A stretch of DNA of 64,000 bases from Eikenella longinqua (GTDB lineage Bacteria > Pseudomonadota > Gammaproteobacteria > Burkholderiales > Neisseriaceae): the NCBI RefSeq assembly GCF_001648355.1, contig NZ_LXSL01000022.1, positions 155-64,154 of the forward strand, read 5' to 3'. Both the position numbers and the translations under genes were made by a program. Positions 16,913 through 25,909 of this stretch are shown here, piece by piece. Every line of letters starts with the position of its first letter. Position 1 is the stretch's first letter. The notes under the pieces were generated by a model. The model did not search any database. It saw only the letters and a program-made list of their open reading frames with translations, and had not been told where the DNA came from.

Positions 16913-19765
16913 TTAGTCTTCATAGTGCTCGATGCTGGGGCAGGAGCAGACGAGGTGGCGGTCGCCATACACGTCGTCGATGCGGTTTACGCTCGGCCAG
17001 AATTTGTTTTCGCGCACGTAGGGCAGCGGATAAACGGCTTCTTCGCGGCTGTAGGCACGGTTCCATTCGCCGGTTACGTCGGCGGCGGTGTGCGGTGCGT
17101 TCACCAGCGGGTTGTCGTCTTTCGGCCATTCGCCGCGCTGCACTTTGAGCGCTTCCTGCTTAATCTGCTTCATGGCGGCAATGAAGCGGTCGAGCTCGGC
17201 CTTGCTTTCGCTCTCGGTGGGCTCGATCATTAGCGTTCCGACCACGGGGAAGGACATGGTGGGCGAATGGAAGCCGTAGTCCATCAGGCGTTTGGCGATG
17301 TCCAGCTCGGTGATGCCGCTTTCGGCTTTGAGCGGGCGCAGGTCGATGATGCACTCGTGGGCCACGCGGCCGTTTTTGCCGGTGTAGAGCACGGGGTAGT
17401 CGGCGGAGAGCTGTTTGGCCACGTAGTTGGCGTTGAGCAGCGCGGTTTCGGTGGCGCGGCGCAGGCCTTCGGCGCCCATCATGCTGATATACATCCAGGT
17501 AATCGGCAGGATGCTGGCGGAACCATACGGGGCGGCGGCCACGGCGCTCATGCCGGGCGTGAAGCCTTCCACGGGGGCGACTGCGTGGCTCGGGGCGTAG
17601 GGGGCGAGGTGGGCTTTGAGGCCGATGGGGCCCATGCCCGGCCCGCCGCCGCCGTGCGGGATGCAGAAGGTTTTGTGCAGGTTCATGTGCAGCACGTCGG
17701 CGCCCACTTCGGCCGGCTGCATGATGCCCACTTGGGCGTTCATGTTGGCGCCGTCCATATACACTTGGCCGCCGTTTTCGTGGATGATGCGGCAGATGTC
17801 GCGGATGCCTTCTTCATACACGCCGTGGGTGGAGGGATAGGTGATCATCAGCGCGCCGAGGTGGTCTTTGTGTTGCTCGGCTTTGGCCTTCAGGTCGGCG
17901 ATGTCCACGTTGCCGTGTTCGTCGGTGTCCACAATCACAATCTGCATGCCGGCCATATGGGCGGTGGCAGGGTTGGTGCCGTGGGCGGAACGCGGAATCA
18001 GGCACACGTTGCGCTCGGGGTGGCCTTGCGCTTCGTGGTAGCGGCGGATGGTGATCATGCCGGTGTATTCGCCTTGCGCGCCGGAGTTGGGCTGGATGCA
18101 GACGGCGTCAAACCCGGTTACGGCTTTGAGCTGCTCTTGCAGGCCGTGAATCATTTTCAGGTAGCCTTGAACCTGCTCGCGCGGGGCGAAGGGGTGGATT
18201 TCGGTGAACTCGGGCCAGGTGATGGGAATCATCTCGCTGGTGGCGTTCAGCTTCATGGTGCAGGAGCCGAGCGAAATCATGCTGCGGTTCATGGCCAGGT
18301 CGCGCTCTTCCAGTTTTTTCAGGTAGCGCAGCATTTCGTGTTCGGTGTGGTAGCTGTTGAACACGGGGTGTTGCAGGATGTTGCCTTGGCGCTGGAGTTT
18401 TTCAGGTAGCCTGCTGGCCGGGGCGTTTTCGGGCAGGGCGGCTGCCTTGCCGGTGAAGAGTTCGGCCAGCTGGGCAAATTCTTCGGCGGTGGAGGTTTCG
18501 CTGAAGGCGGCAGCCAGCACCTGATCGCCGATGCGCAGCAGGTTGTAGCCTTTGTCTAGCGCTTTCTGATACACGGTATCTGCCTGAGCCTTGCCGCCGA
18601 AATCTACGGCCACGGTGTCAAAGAACACGGAATGGAGCACTTTGCAGCCGGCTGCCTGCAACACGTCGGCAAAGGCGGAGGCCAGCGCGTGGATGCGGCG
18701 GGCGATGCGTTTTACGCCTTCGGGGCCGTGATACACGGCATACATGCCGGCTAGGTTGGCCAGCAATACTTGCGAGGTGCAGATATTGGAATTGGCTTTT
18801 TCGCGGCGGATGTGTTGTTCACGGGTTTGCAAAGCCATACGCAGCGCCGGTTTGCCTTTGGCATCCACGGATACGCCGATGATGCGGCCGGGGGCGGAGC
18901 GTTTGTCTTTGTCTTTGAAGGCGAAATAAGCGGCGTGCGGGCCGCCGAAGCCCATCGGGATACCGAAGCGCTGGGTGCTGCCCAAGGCGATGTCGGCGCC
19001 CAATTCGGCCGGCGCTTTCAAGAGCACGAGGCTCATGATGTCGGCAGCCACGGCCACAATCGCGCCTTTGGCTTTCACGGCGGCAATCACGTCGCCCAGG
19101 TCGGCCACGTCGCCGTCTTTGCCCACATATTGGAACAGGGCGCCGAAGTATTCGCCGTTGCGCGCGGTGTCGAAATCGCCCACCACCAGCTCGAAGCCGA
19201 AGAATTTGGCGCGGGTTTTGAGCACGTCGAGCGTTTGCGGATACACGCGCTCGTCCACAAAGAATTGGTTGGATTTGGATTTGCCCACGCGGCGCGCCAT
19301 GGCCATAGCTTCGGCGGCGGCGGTGGCTTCGTCCAGCAGGGAGGCGCCGGCCAGCTCGAAGCCGGTGAGGTCGAGGCACACTTGCTGGAAGTTCAGCAGG
19401 GCTTCGAGGCGGCCTTGCGAGATTTCGGCCTGATAGGGGGTGTAGGCGGTGTACCAGCCTGGGTTTTCCAGCACGTTGCGCAGGATCACGTTGGGCAGGC
19501 GGGTGGGGTAGTAGCCCAGGCCGATGTAGCTTTTGTTGATGCGGTTTTCGCTGGCGATGCCTTTGAGTTTGCCTAAGGCATCGGCTTCGCTCAGGGCTTC
19601 GGGCAGCTTGATGGTGCCGGGCATGCGCACGTTGTGCGGCACGGTGTTTTCCAAAAAGCTGTCGATGTCTTTTTCGCCCAGGGCGGCCAGGAGCGCGGCG
19701 CGGTCGGACAGGCTGAGGTGGCGTCCGACAAAGTCGTTGCCGTGGAAGAGTTCGTTAAACTTCAT
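16913..19765 (-). CDS. gcvP: Glycine dehydrogenase (decarboxylating), P-protein
   Basis: PLP enzyme of the glycine cleavage system: decarboxylates glycine and passes the aminomethyl group to lipoyl-GcvH. The single 950-residue chain is the fused alpha2-type P-protein. The PLP lysine is in NLHKTFCIPHGGGGPGMGPI (about residue 698), and GSCTMKLNATSEM marks the second half. At least two eikDUS are embedded and encode peptide segments: RLPEKLQRQG (18401-18416) and QGYLKMIHGL (about 18155). No gcvT or gcvH is adjacent, so the system is dispersed, as in Neisseria. GCV riboswitch not seen upstream. Confidence 0.97.
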   Translation of the reverse strand: MKFNELFHGNDFVGRHLSLSDRAALLAALGEKDIDSFLENTVPHNVRMPGTIKLPEALSEADALGKLKGIASENRINKSYIGLGYYPTRLPNVILRNVLENPGWYTAYTPYQAEISQGRLEALLNFQQVCLDLTGFELAGASLLDEATAAAEAMAMARRVGKSKSNQFFVDERVYPQTLDVLKTRAKFFGFELVVGDFDTARNGEYFGALFQYVGKDGDVADLGDVIAAVKAKGAIVAVAADIMSLVLLKAPAELGADIALGSTQRFGIPMGFGGPHAAYFAFKDKDKRSAPGRIIGVSVDAKGKPALRMALQTREQHIRREKANSNICTSQVLLANLAGMYAVYHGPEGVKRIARRIHALASAFADVLQAAGCKVLHSVFFDTVAVDFGGKAQADTVYQKALDKGYNLLRIGDQVLAAAFSETSTAEEFAQLAELFTGKAAALPENAPASRLPEKLQRQGNILQHPVFNSYHTEHEMLRYLKKLEERDLAMNRSMISLGSCTMKLNATSEMIPITWPEFTEIHPFAPREQVQGYLKMIHGLQEQLKAVTGFDAVCIQPNSGAQGEYTGMITIRRYHEAQGHPERNVCLIPRSAHGTNPATAHMAGMQIVIVDTDEHGNVDIADLKAKAEQHKDHLGALMITYPSTHGVYEEGIRDICRIIHENGGQVYMDGANMNAQVGIMQPAEVGADVLHMNLHKTFCIPHGGGGPGMGPIGLKAHLAPYAPSHAVAPVEGFTPGMSAVAAAPYGSASILPITWMYISMMGAEGLRRATETALLNANYVAKQLSADYPVLYTGKNGRVAHECIIDLRPLKAESGITELDIAKRLMDYGFHSPTMSFPVVGTLMIEPTESESKAELDRFIAAMKQIKQEALKVQRGEWPKDDNPLVNAPHTAADVTGEWNRAYSREEAVYPLPYVRENKFWPSVNRIDDVYGDRHLVCSCPSIEHYED

Positions 19766-20197
19766 GTTTCTGCATCCTTTCTACTGACTCAGTGTTGAGA
19801 TGGAGGGGGATTGGAACAGACGGTTAATATTGTAGCGCAAAACGGGGTGGCTGCGGCGGGCGGCGGGTGGAAATATTTTTGTGTTGGGTCATGATAACTT
19901 TAATAAATGCCTTGCACGCGGCATTTTATGCTTGGCATGGGGCGGATTGGCAGCGGGGATTGCGCGGTGGGGGGGATGGGCAGGCGTGGGGCGTGAAGAT
20001 TTCAGGTAGCCTGTAGTAAGGATTGGGAGGCTACCTGAAAAGTATTGGCAGCGGGTTTTCAGGTAGCCTTTGGGGTGTTGGGGCTACCTGAAAAATGGTT
20101 TTAGCAGGATGGCTGATGTGTCGGCGGTTTGGGAAGGTGGCTTTTGCTTGTGTTTTAAGCGGGTTTTTGTTTCCAGGTAGCCTGAGATTTGGGGTGT
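19766..20197. other. Intergenic region with several eikDUS, no gene seen
   Basis: The 30 bases next to gcvP hold its ribosome binding site (AAAGGA). The middle is without recognisable features. From about 19998 to 20185 there are at least six full or partial uptake sequences, including the inverted pair 20029-20068. Possible short frames here show no protein-like character. Confidence 0.6.
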
Positions 20198-20803
20198 TCA
20201 GCTGGTTTGGCAGTAATCGGCATGGATGTGGGCGAGGCGGTAGAGGATGGCGGCGGTGGCGCCCCAGATGGTGCGGTGATGGTATTGCAGCACGGGCATG
20301 ACGGCGCTGAGGCCTTGGTGTTGGTAGGTTTCGAGGCGGTAGGCGGCGGGGTTGAGGGCGAGGCTGTTCGGCACGATGAAGGCTTCGGCCACTTCTTGCG
20401 GGTTGGGGCGGCAGGCGGGCTGCCGGCGGGCGGTGGCGAGTACGGGGGTAACTTGGTAGCCGCTGGGCAGGTAGCTGGGCGGGAGGCTGCCGTGGATTTG
20501 CCAGATGCCGGGCGGGATGCCGAGCTCTTCTTGGGTTTCACGCAGGGCGGCGGCGGTGTGGCCGGCGTCGGCGGGGTCGATTTGGCCGCCGGGGAAGGAG
20601 ATTTGGTTGCCGTGGTCGCGCAGGCTGCTGCTGCGCAGGGTGAGGAGGATGCCGCTGCCTTGCTCGGCGGGTACGAAGCCGACGAGTACGGCGGCGGGGG
20701 TGAAATGGCTGCGGAGCGGTTGCCAGATGAGGCGGCGCTGGCGGAAGCTTTCGGGCTCGGGGGCGGTGGCGGCGAAGTTGAGGAAGGTGGCGGGGTGGGG
20801 CAT
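20198..20803 (-). CDS. NUDIX hydrolase, coenzyme A pyrophosphatase type (NudL-like)
   Basis: Probably hydrolyses CoA and its derivatives to 3',5'-ADP and phosphopantetheine. The CoAse signature LLTLRSSSLRDHGNQISFPG is present at about residues 53-72, followed by the Nudix box GGQIDPADAG, then AALRETQEELGI, whose REtqEE core carries the metal ligands. At 201 residues it matches the NudL family. GC-rich; stands alone between DUS-rich spacers. Confidence 0.85.
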   Translation of the reverse strand: MPHPATFLNFAATAPEPESFRQRRLIWQPLRSHFTPAAVLVGFVPAEQGSGILLTLRSSSLRDHGNQISFPGGQIDPADAGHTAAALRETQEELGIPPGIWQIHGSLPPSYLPSGYQVTPVLATARRQPACRPNPQEVAEAFIVPNSLALNPAAYRLETYQHQGLSAVMPVLQYHHRTIWGATAAILYRLAHIHADYCQTS

Positions 20804-20858
20804 GGTGTGGTGTTGGGGTGTGGGCTACCTGAAAACTCTGCCATTTTCGGCAACTTCG

Positions 20859-20900
20859 TTTTAGCTTCGCAGAAACTTCGCTGCCTTCGGCAACGTCGTT
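20859..20900. repeat. Recurrent motif TTTTAGCTTCGCAGAAACTTCG between eikDUS
   Basis: TTTTAGCTTCGCAGAAACTT sits between an eikDUS at 20823 and an inverted one at 20901. Similar copies occur at 13308, 15933, 27095, 41784, 41828 and 62608, always beside uptake sequences. Confidence 0.6.
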
Positions 20901-21044
20901 CTCAGGTAGCCTGAACTTGGTTTGATTGGAAGGATTGAATGGATTGCAGGCTACCTGAAAAATGATGTTTGATGCAGCTAAGGCGCAGGTTTCTTCGGAA
21001 ACGCTGTTTTCATTCCGCTGAAATTTGTGTTTTCAGGCAGCCTG

Positions 21045-21509
21045 TTATTCTGCCTGCTCTTCGTCTTCTTCCTGCCAGGCGTGGTCGAGGGCGTGGCGGA
21101 TGGTGTCGCTGTCGAAGCCGCGGTAGGCGAGGAAGCGGGCGGCGCGTTGCTGCTCAGCAAAATCGGCGGGCGGCTGTTTGAACTTTTTGCGCAGCACGGC
21201 GCGGGCGGTGGCGCGTTCGTTGTCGAGGCTGGGCAGGGCGGCTTCGATGAGGCCGCTATCGAGGTTTTGCTGTTGCAGGCCTTGGGCGAGGCGCAGGCGG
21301 CCGTAGCGGCTGCCTTTGCTGTATACATAGCTTTCGGCGTAGCGCTGGTCGGATTGCCAATTGCGATCGGCGAATTCTTGCAGCAGCGCGTCGATTTCGG
21401 CGGGGTCTTCGGCGTAGGGGGCGAGCTTGCGCCGCAGCTCGGCCTGCGACATTTCGCGCCGCGAGAGCAGGGCGAGGGCGCGGCTGCGCAGGGATTTAAC
21501 GGCGCTCAT
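21045..21509 (-). CDS. recX: RecA regulator RecX
   Basis: Binds RecA filaments and modulates recombination. The start MSAVKSLRSRALALLSRREM at 21509 gives 154 residues, the usual length; a longer open frame to 21626 only overlaps gph. Three-helix repeats are visible, e.g. RALALLSRREMSQAELRRKL and GRLRLAQGLQQQNLDSGLIE. The start overlaps the end of gph by 14 bases on the same strand, so the two are translationally coupled. Confidence 0.9.
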   Translation of the reverse strand: MSAVKSLRSRALALLSRREMSQAELRRKLAPYAEDPAEIDALLQEFADRNWQSDQRYAESYVYSKGSRYGRLRLAQGLQQQNLDSGLIEAALPSLDNERATARAVLRKKFKQPPADFAEQQRAARFLAYRGFDSDTIRHALDHAWQEEDEEQAE

Positions 21510-22194
21510 CGGCACGCAGGCGGTCGTAGATTTCGGGCAGGGTGGAAACGATCCAGTCGGCTCGGGTGGCGGGGTCTTCGGCCAGTTTGTCCATGTCGGC
21601 ATAGCCGTAGCGCACGCCGATGACAAAGCAGCCGGCTGCTTTGGCGGCGAGGATGTCGTTGCGCGAATCGCCCACCATGGCCATGTTTTCCGGCTTCACG
21701 CCCAATACTGCGGCGGCGTGCAGCAGGGGCTCGGCATCGGGCTTGCGCTGGGGCAGGGTGTCGCCGCCCACGATGAGGCTGAAGAGGTCGGCCAGGCCGA
21801 GGCGGCGCAGCAGCTCGGCAGCCCAGGCTTCGCGTTTGTTGGTGACCACGGCCAGCGGCAGGCCGAGGGTTTTGAGGAGCTGGAGGCCGGTTTGCACTTC
21901 GGGGTAGATGTAGGTGTGGCGGTCGAGGTGTTCGGAATAGTGTTGGGCAAACACGGCGAAGGCGCGCTGCCACACGTCGTCGGGGGCTTGGCCGTTGGGG
22001 TCGGCGGTGAGGGCGCGGTGCACGAGGGTGCCCACGCCGTCGCCCACGTAGGACATCATTTGCTTTTCTTCGAGCAGGGGCAGGTTTTCGCTGCGGCGGG
22101 CTTCGTTGGCGGCGGCGGCGAGGTCGGCGAGGGAATCGACTAGGGTGCCGTCGAGGTCGAAGGTGGCGGCGCGGATATCGGGGCGGGTGGTCAT
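21496..22194 (-). CDS. gph: Phosphoglycolate phosphatase
   Basis: HAD-superfamily hydrolase that removes 2-phosphoglycolate, partly a product of DNA repair of 3'-phosphoglycolate ends. Motif I FDLDGTLVDSL contains the nucleophilic aspartate; motif II is AVVTNKREAW; motif III/IV is MVGDSRNDILAAKAAG. Length 232 residues is typical. Upstream of and overlapping recX. Confidence 0.9.
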   Translation of the reverse strand: MTTRPDIRAATFDLDGTLVDSLADLAAAANEARRSENLPLLEEKQMMSYVGDGVGTLVHRALTADPNGQAPDDVWQRAFAVFAQHYSEHLDRHTYIYPEVQTGLQLLKTLGLPLAVVTNKREAWAAELLRRLGLADLFSLIVGGDTLPQRKPDAEPLLHAAAVLGVKPENMAMVGDSRNDILAAKAAGCFVIGVRYGYADMDKLAEDPATRADWIVSTLPEIYDRLRADERR

Positions 22195-22255
22195 GGGATG
22201 GCCTCGGGGTTGGGGTGGGAAAAGATGGCGGATTTTAGCATGGGCGGGCGATAAG

Positions 22256-22285
22256 AAGGCTGCCTGAAAATTTTCAGGTAGCCTT
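22256..22285 (-). terminator. Tight hairpin of two different uptake-sequence dialects
   Basis: AGGCTGCCTGAAAA (the simDUS-like form) is followed at once by TTTTCAGGTAGCCTTT (eikDUS), giving a stem with one mismatch; it lies just past the stop of the membrane protein gene at 22292. Confidence 0.6.
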
Positions 22286-22291
22286 TAGCCA

Positions 22292-23074
22292 TTATTTGAA
22301 GAATAAATCGCGATACACGGTATAAGGCACCATCATCAATGTGGGCATCACCACCAGCAGGCCGAGCAGCAGGGGGATTGCGCCGGCAATCATCAATAAC
22401 ATCGACATCAGGCCGCATAATGCCGCGCCGACGATATTGCGGCTGAAACCTTGCCAGCTCAGCAGTATGGAGCGTTTGGGTGTTTCGTTTTCCAAGATAA
22501 TCAAGGCTGGGGCGAGGAAGGTGAAGGCGGAATAAATGATGCCTAACAGCAAGGACAGCGCTATCACGGAAAGGCCGGCAGACATAATTTGCGCCTCATC
22601 CATATCTAGATTGGCGGCACTGCTGACATCGCCTGCTTGCCCGACCAGCAAGGCTACTAAGAGAAGGTTGCTAATCAAAGCCACTACCGCGCCGATTGCG
22701 CCGATAGTCAGCAGCGCTTTGGTGTTTTCCTGAAAGCCGATGAAAATCTGGCCGAAGTCGAAATCACCTTCTTCTTCCAATTGTTGGGCAATAAATGAAA
22801 AGCCGGCAACGACAAAGATGGCGAAGGCCGACTGCAACAGGCCGCCGATATATGGCAGCATGCTCAAGCCGATATTGATGGCGCCAACCAACAGCGCGGC
22901 GCCGATGAGCTTGCCCGGGCGCAGCTTGAACAAGCGCCAAGCATCGCCAATCCATGCTTTGGCATTGCCGGCCGGCACGGCCTGCGGCTCGGCCAGGTAG
23001 TCATTGTGGGCTGTGGAGTCTGGCTCGTTACTAATGCGCGGCGGGGCGTATCGGTTGAATTGCGGGTTGTCCAT
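22292..23074 (-). CDS. BPSS1780-like integral membrane protein
   Basis: A 260-residue protein with a hydrophilic N-terminus (about 40 residues, Pro-rich) then WIGDAWRLFKLRPGKLIGAA, a feature of the BPSS1780 membrane family of beta-proteobacteria, and about six hydrophobic helices. Function is unknown. It stands alone; a DUS pair separates it from hscB upstream. Confidence 0.75.
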   Translation of the reverse strand: MDNPQFNRYAPPRISNEPDSTAHNDYLAEPQAVPAGNAKAWIGDAWRLFKLRPGKLIGAALLVGAINIGLSMLPYIGGLLQSAFAIFVVAGFSFIAQQLEEEGDFDFGQIFIGFQENTKALLTIGAIGAVVALISNLLLVALLVGQAGDVSSAANLDMDEAQIMSAGLSVIALSLLLGIIYSAFTFLAPALIILENETPKRSILLSWQGFSRNIVGAALCGLMSMLLMIAGAIPLLLGLLVVMPTLMMVPYTVYRDLFFK

Positions 23075-23107
23075 TATGGTTTTCCTTATTTGGTGGAAAG
23101 ATGAGTG

Positions 23108-23163
23108 CAGGCTACCTGAAAATTTAGTGGCATCACATTGCGGCGATGGTTTTCAGGTAGCCT
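23108..23163. repeat. Inverted eikDUS pair
   Basis: An uptake-sequence pair separates hscB from the membrane-protein gene; probable hscB terminator. Confidence 0.5.
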
Positions 23164-23174
23164 TGCACTGGTGT

Positions 23175-23675
23175 TTACAAAGCGGCGCGGATTTCTTGCC
23201 GCAGTTTGGCGAGGAAGCGGCCTTGCGGCACGAGTTCGGCGGCTTGGGCATAGTTTTCCTGCCGGAAGGCGGCGCTGAGTTTGGCCAGCAGCTGCGTTTC
23301 TTCGGCGGCCACTTGCGTATCCAGCGCGGCAAGGCGTTCGGCAGAGGCTTCGGCGCGGGCGTCGGCCAGCTCTTCGCGCCATTCCATCTGCTGCATGAGG
23401 AATTCGGGGTCGAAGGCGGTGCGTTCTTCGGAGTCGGCCTGGATGCCTCGCGCTTGCAGCAGCAGAACGGCGCGTTCCAGCGGCTGGCTGAGCTGGCGGT
23501 AGGCTTCGTTTACGGCGGCGGCCATCATCACGGCTTGTTTCTGCTCGAAGGCGGAGGCGGTGGCGGTTTTGTCGGGGTGGAAGCGGGCGGCGAGCTGGCG
23601 GTAGGTGTGTTCGAGTGCGGCGGGGTCGAGGTCGAACTGGAGGGGGAGGTTGAAGAGCTGGAAGGGGCGGGACAT
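23175..23675 (-). CDS. hscB: Fe-S cluster co-chaperone HscB
   Basis: J-domain protein that delivers IscU to the HscA chaperone during iron-sulfur cluster transfer. Starting at MSRPFQLFNLPLQFDLDPAA (23675) it has 166 residues. The J-domain HPD motif is in RQLAARFHPDKTA (about residues 33-35), followed by the C-terminal three-helix IscU-binding domain (EEERTAFDPEFLMQQMEW-like). The frame continues upstream to 23804 but passes through a DUS and a Correia remnant, so the shorter start is right. It is separated from iscX-fdx (35.4-35.9 kb), showing a dispersed isc system. Confidence 0.92.
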   Translation of the reverse strand: MSRPFQLFNLPLQFDLDPAALEHTYRQLAARFHPDKTATASAFEQKQAVMMAAAVNEAYRQLSQPLERAVLLLQARGIQADSEERTAFDPEFLMQQMEWREELADARAEASAERLAALDTQVAAEETQLLAKLSAAFRQENYAQAAELVPQGRFLAKLRQEIRAAL

Positions 23676-23743
23676 GGTGTGTTTTTCAGGTAGCCTTTGG
23701 AAGTGGGCATTGTATCGGCAAATAGCGGATTGCTCCAAATATC

Positions 23744-23814
23744 GTGAATTGGGATAAGAACGTTGCGGCGTTGGCCTGCCGCTTTGTCCCATTCTTATTT
23801 TCATCCATCATTAA
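23744..23814. repeat. Degenerate short Correia-like element
   Basis: GGCGTTGG.CTGCCGCTTTGTCCCATTCTTATTTTCATCCATCA shares its right half with the element at 16737-16842; the left arm is GAATTGGGATAAGAACG. About 70 bp, with imperfect ends. Confidence 0.55.
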
Positions 23815-23815
23815 G

Positions 23816-23859
23816 AGGCTACCTGAAAAATGAGGGCCGGGATTTTTCAGGTAGCCTGC
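23816..23859. repeat. Inverted eikDUS pair
   Basis: GAGGCTACCTGAAAAA and TTTTTCAGGTAGCCTG face each other in the divergent hscB-prmA spacer, directly after the Correia remnant. Confidence 0.5.
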
Positions 23860-23948
23860 CCGCGCGCAGGCAGGCACAGCCCCGGCTGGCGGATAGGCGG
23901 CGGCTTGCTATACAATACGCGCCCTTACCGTTTGAAAGAGTTGCGATT

Positions 23949-24845
23949 ATGCCTTATCAACAAGCCAGTATTCCGGTAAACGCCGCGCATGCCGAGCAGT
24001 TTTCCGATGCGCTGATGGCCGCCGGCGCGCTGTCTGCCGCGATTGAAGACGCCTACGCCGGCACGGATGAAGAACAGGCCATTTTCGGCGAGCCGGGCGA
24101 GGAAACCGGCCAAATCTGGCAGCGCAGCCGCGTGATTGCCCTGTTTGACGAACGCGCCAACGTGGCCGCCGCCGTGTCTGCCGCCGCCGCCGAATGCCGG
24201 CTGGATGTGCCGGAATACCATATCGAGCAGCTGCCGGAGCAGGATTGGGTGCGGCTCACGCAATCGCAGTTCGACCCCATCCGCATTTCCGGTCGGCTGT
24301 GGATTGTGCCCACCTGGCACGACATTGCCGACCAATCCGCCGTAAACCTGAGGCTCGACCCCGGCCTCGCCTTCGGCACCGGTAGCCACCCCACCACCCG
24401 CCTGTGCCTGCAATGGCTGGATGAAAACATCCAAGCCGCCGACCGCGTGCTCGACTACGGCTGCGGCTCCGGCATTCTGACCATTGCCGCGCTCAAGCTC
24501 GGCGCCGCCGCTGCCGACGGCGTGGACATCGACGAACAAGCCATTGTCGCCAGCCGCAGCAACGCCCGGCAAAACGAAGCCGCCGCCCGCTTCTTCCTGC
24601 CCGACGACCTGCCCAAAACGCAGCAATACGACGTGGTGGTGGCCAATATTTTGGCTAACCCGCTGCGCCTGCTGGGCGGCATGCTGGCCGCGCGCACCAA
24701 GGCCGGCGGGCGCATCGTGCTCTCCGGCATCCTGGCCGAACAGGCGCAGGAATTGGGCGGCATTTACAGCGAATGGTTCGACATGCAGCCCGCGGCAGAA
24801 GAGGGCGGCTGGGTGCGGCTCACCGGCGTGCGTAAAGCCGGGTAA
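23949..24845 (+). CDS. prmA: Ribosomal protein L11 methyltransferase
   Basis: Trimethylates lysines of ribosomal protein L11 using S-adenosylmethionine. The start MPYQQASIPVNAAHAEQFSD at 23949 gives 298 residues, the standard length. Seen are the N-terminal substrate-recognition domain (ALSAAIEDAYAGT), the hallmark DPGLAFGTGSHPTTRLCL, and the SAM-binding loop VLDYGCGSGILTIAA. The open frame extends upstream to 23763 but only across repeat sequences. Confidence 0.95.
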   Translation: MPYQQASIPVNAAHAEQFSDALMAAGALSAAIEDAYAGTDEEQAIFGEPGEETGQIWQRSRVIALFDERANVAAAVSAAAAECRLDVPEYHIEQLPEQDWVRLTQSQFDPIRISGRLWIVPTWHDIADQSAVNLRLDPGLAFGTGSHPTTRLCLQWLDENIQAADRVLDYGCGSGILTIAALKLGAAAADGVDIDEQAIVASRSNARQNEAAARFFLPDDLPKTQQYDVVVANILANPLRLLGGMLAARTKAGGRIVLSGILAEQAQELGGIYSEWFDMQPAAEEGGWVRLTGVRKAG

Positions 24846-24984
24846 ACGCCCGATCAGCCCTTCGGCCGCCCCAAAATATACAAAAAACCGACAGTTAGCC
24901 GCCAAGAGGCTACCTGAAAATGGTAAAAGCGCATTAATTTTCTTAAAATAGCGGCCGAAGCATCAGTATTGGAATGCCGAACAC

Positions 24985-25809
24985 ATGAAAACCGTGAAAC
25001 TCAATTGCCCCCGCTGCCGCGCGGAGAACCACTATGCCGTAGCCGATTTGCAGGCGGCCAACGGCCGGGTGCAATGCAGCCAGTGCCGGCATGCCTTTAC
25101 CGTGGCGCGCAAGCCCAAAGTCCAGCCCGCCGCCGCGCCGGCCGATGAAGGCATCCTGAAAGAAGACCTCATCCACGCCAAAATGCCGCTGCGCGAAAAG
25201 CTCGCCCGCCTCAAGCAGCAATCTGCCGACCTGGCCGCCCGGCATGAAGCCGAAGAAGAGCGCGCCCCGTCGCAGAAAAACGCCGTGGCCGCCGAGCTCG
25301 ACGAAATCGACAGCCGCCTGCGCCGCCAGCGCATGGCGCTCGACAACGACACCGGCCAGGCCATGCCGTTCAAGCTTTATGCCGACGAAGCCGCCTCCGC
25401 CGCCGTCAATACCGACGCCTCCGCCATCGAAGCCCTGCTGCAACGTTCCGCCGCCGCCCCGCCGCCTCCCGCCGTGCTGCCCAGCATCGACACCCTGCTC
25501 AAAAGCGCGCAATCGGCTGCCGCCGGCAACGGCCAAACGCAAAATATCCACATCCAGGCCGAAAGCCTCGTGTTCAACCTGGTATCCGGCCGCGAAGGCG
25601 GCGCGCTGCACCTGCCCACCGCCGCCGCCAAGCTGCCCGCCGTGATCGACCAGCCCGCTGCCGACAACGCCCCCGCGCCCGCCCCTGCCGCATCCGGCGG
25701 CGGTGCTGCCGCCACCCACAGCGAATTCAACTGGACGCTGGCCTCGCTGGTGGCGCTCACCGTATTGATTATGCAGCTGTTTTACTATCTGCTGATTATG
25801 AAGCACTGA
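24985..25809 (+). CDS. Zinc-ribbon (MJ0042-type) protein with C-terminal membrane anchor
   Basis: A 274-residue protein of unknown function. The N-terminus has two CxxC knuckles (CPRC at 8-11 and CSQC at about 36-39) in the MJ0042/FJ finger arrangement, followed by FTVARKP. The middle is charged, then Ala/Pro-rich. Near residues 250-270 there is one hydrophobic helix (LASLVALTVLIMQLFYYLLI), so the protein should be tail-anchored with the zinc ribbon in the cytoplasm. Comparable finger-plus-TM proteins of beta-proteobacteria lie next to prmA, which is the case here (140 bp downstream). Confidence 0.7.
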   Translation: MKTVKLNCPRCRAENHYAVADLQAANGRVQCSQCRHAFTVARKPKVQPAAAPADEGILKEDLIHAKMPLREKLARLKQQSADLAARHEAEEERAPSQKNAVAAELDEIDSRLRRQRMALDNDTGQAMPFKLYADEAASAAVNTDASAIEALLQRSAAAPPPPAVLPSIDTLLKSAQSAAAGNGQTQNIHIQAESLVFNLVSGREGGALHLPTAAAKLPAVIDQPAADNAPAPAPAASGGGAAATHSEFNWTLASLVALTVLIMQLFYYLLIMKH

Positions 25810-25834
25810 TTGCTTTGCATGAAATGTTTGCCAA

Positions 25835-25875
25835 AGGCTACCTGAAAAACTTCCGCAGCTTTTTCAGGTAGCCTT
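25835..25875 (+). terminator. eikDUS hairpin
   Basis: Inverted eikDUS pair about 25 bases after the zinc-ribbon gene; it also lies just upstream of the DUF924 gene. Confidence 0.6.
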
Positions 25876-25909
25876 TATCTTATTGAACCGAATTAAGAAA
25901 GGAAGTGCG

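Noticed and set aside
19766..19900. Glycine riboswitch upstream of gcvP
   Set aside because: The spacer is short of recognisable glycine-aptamer cores by eye; no support.
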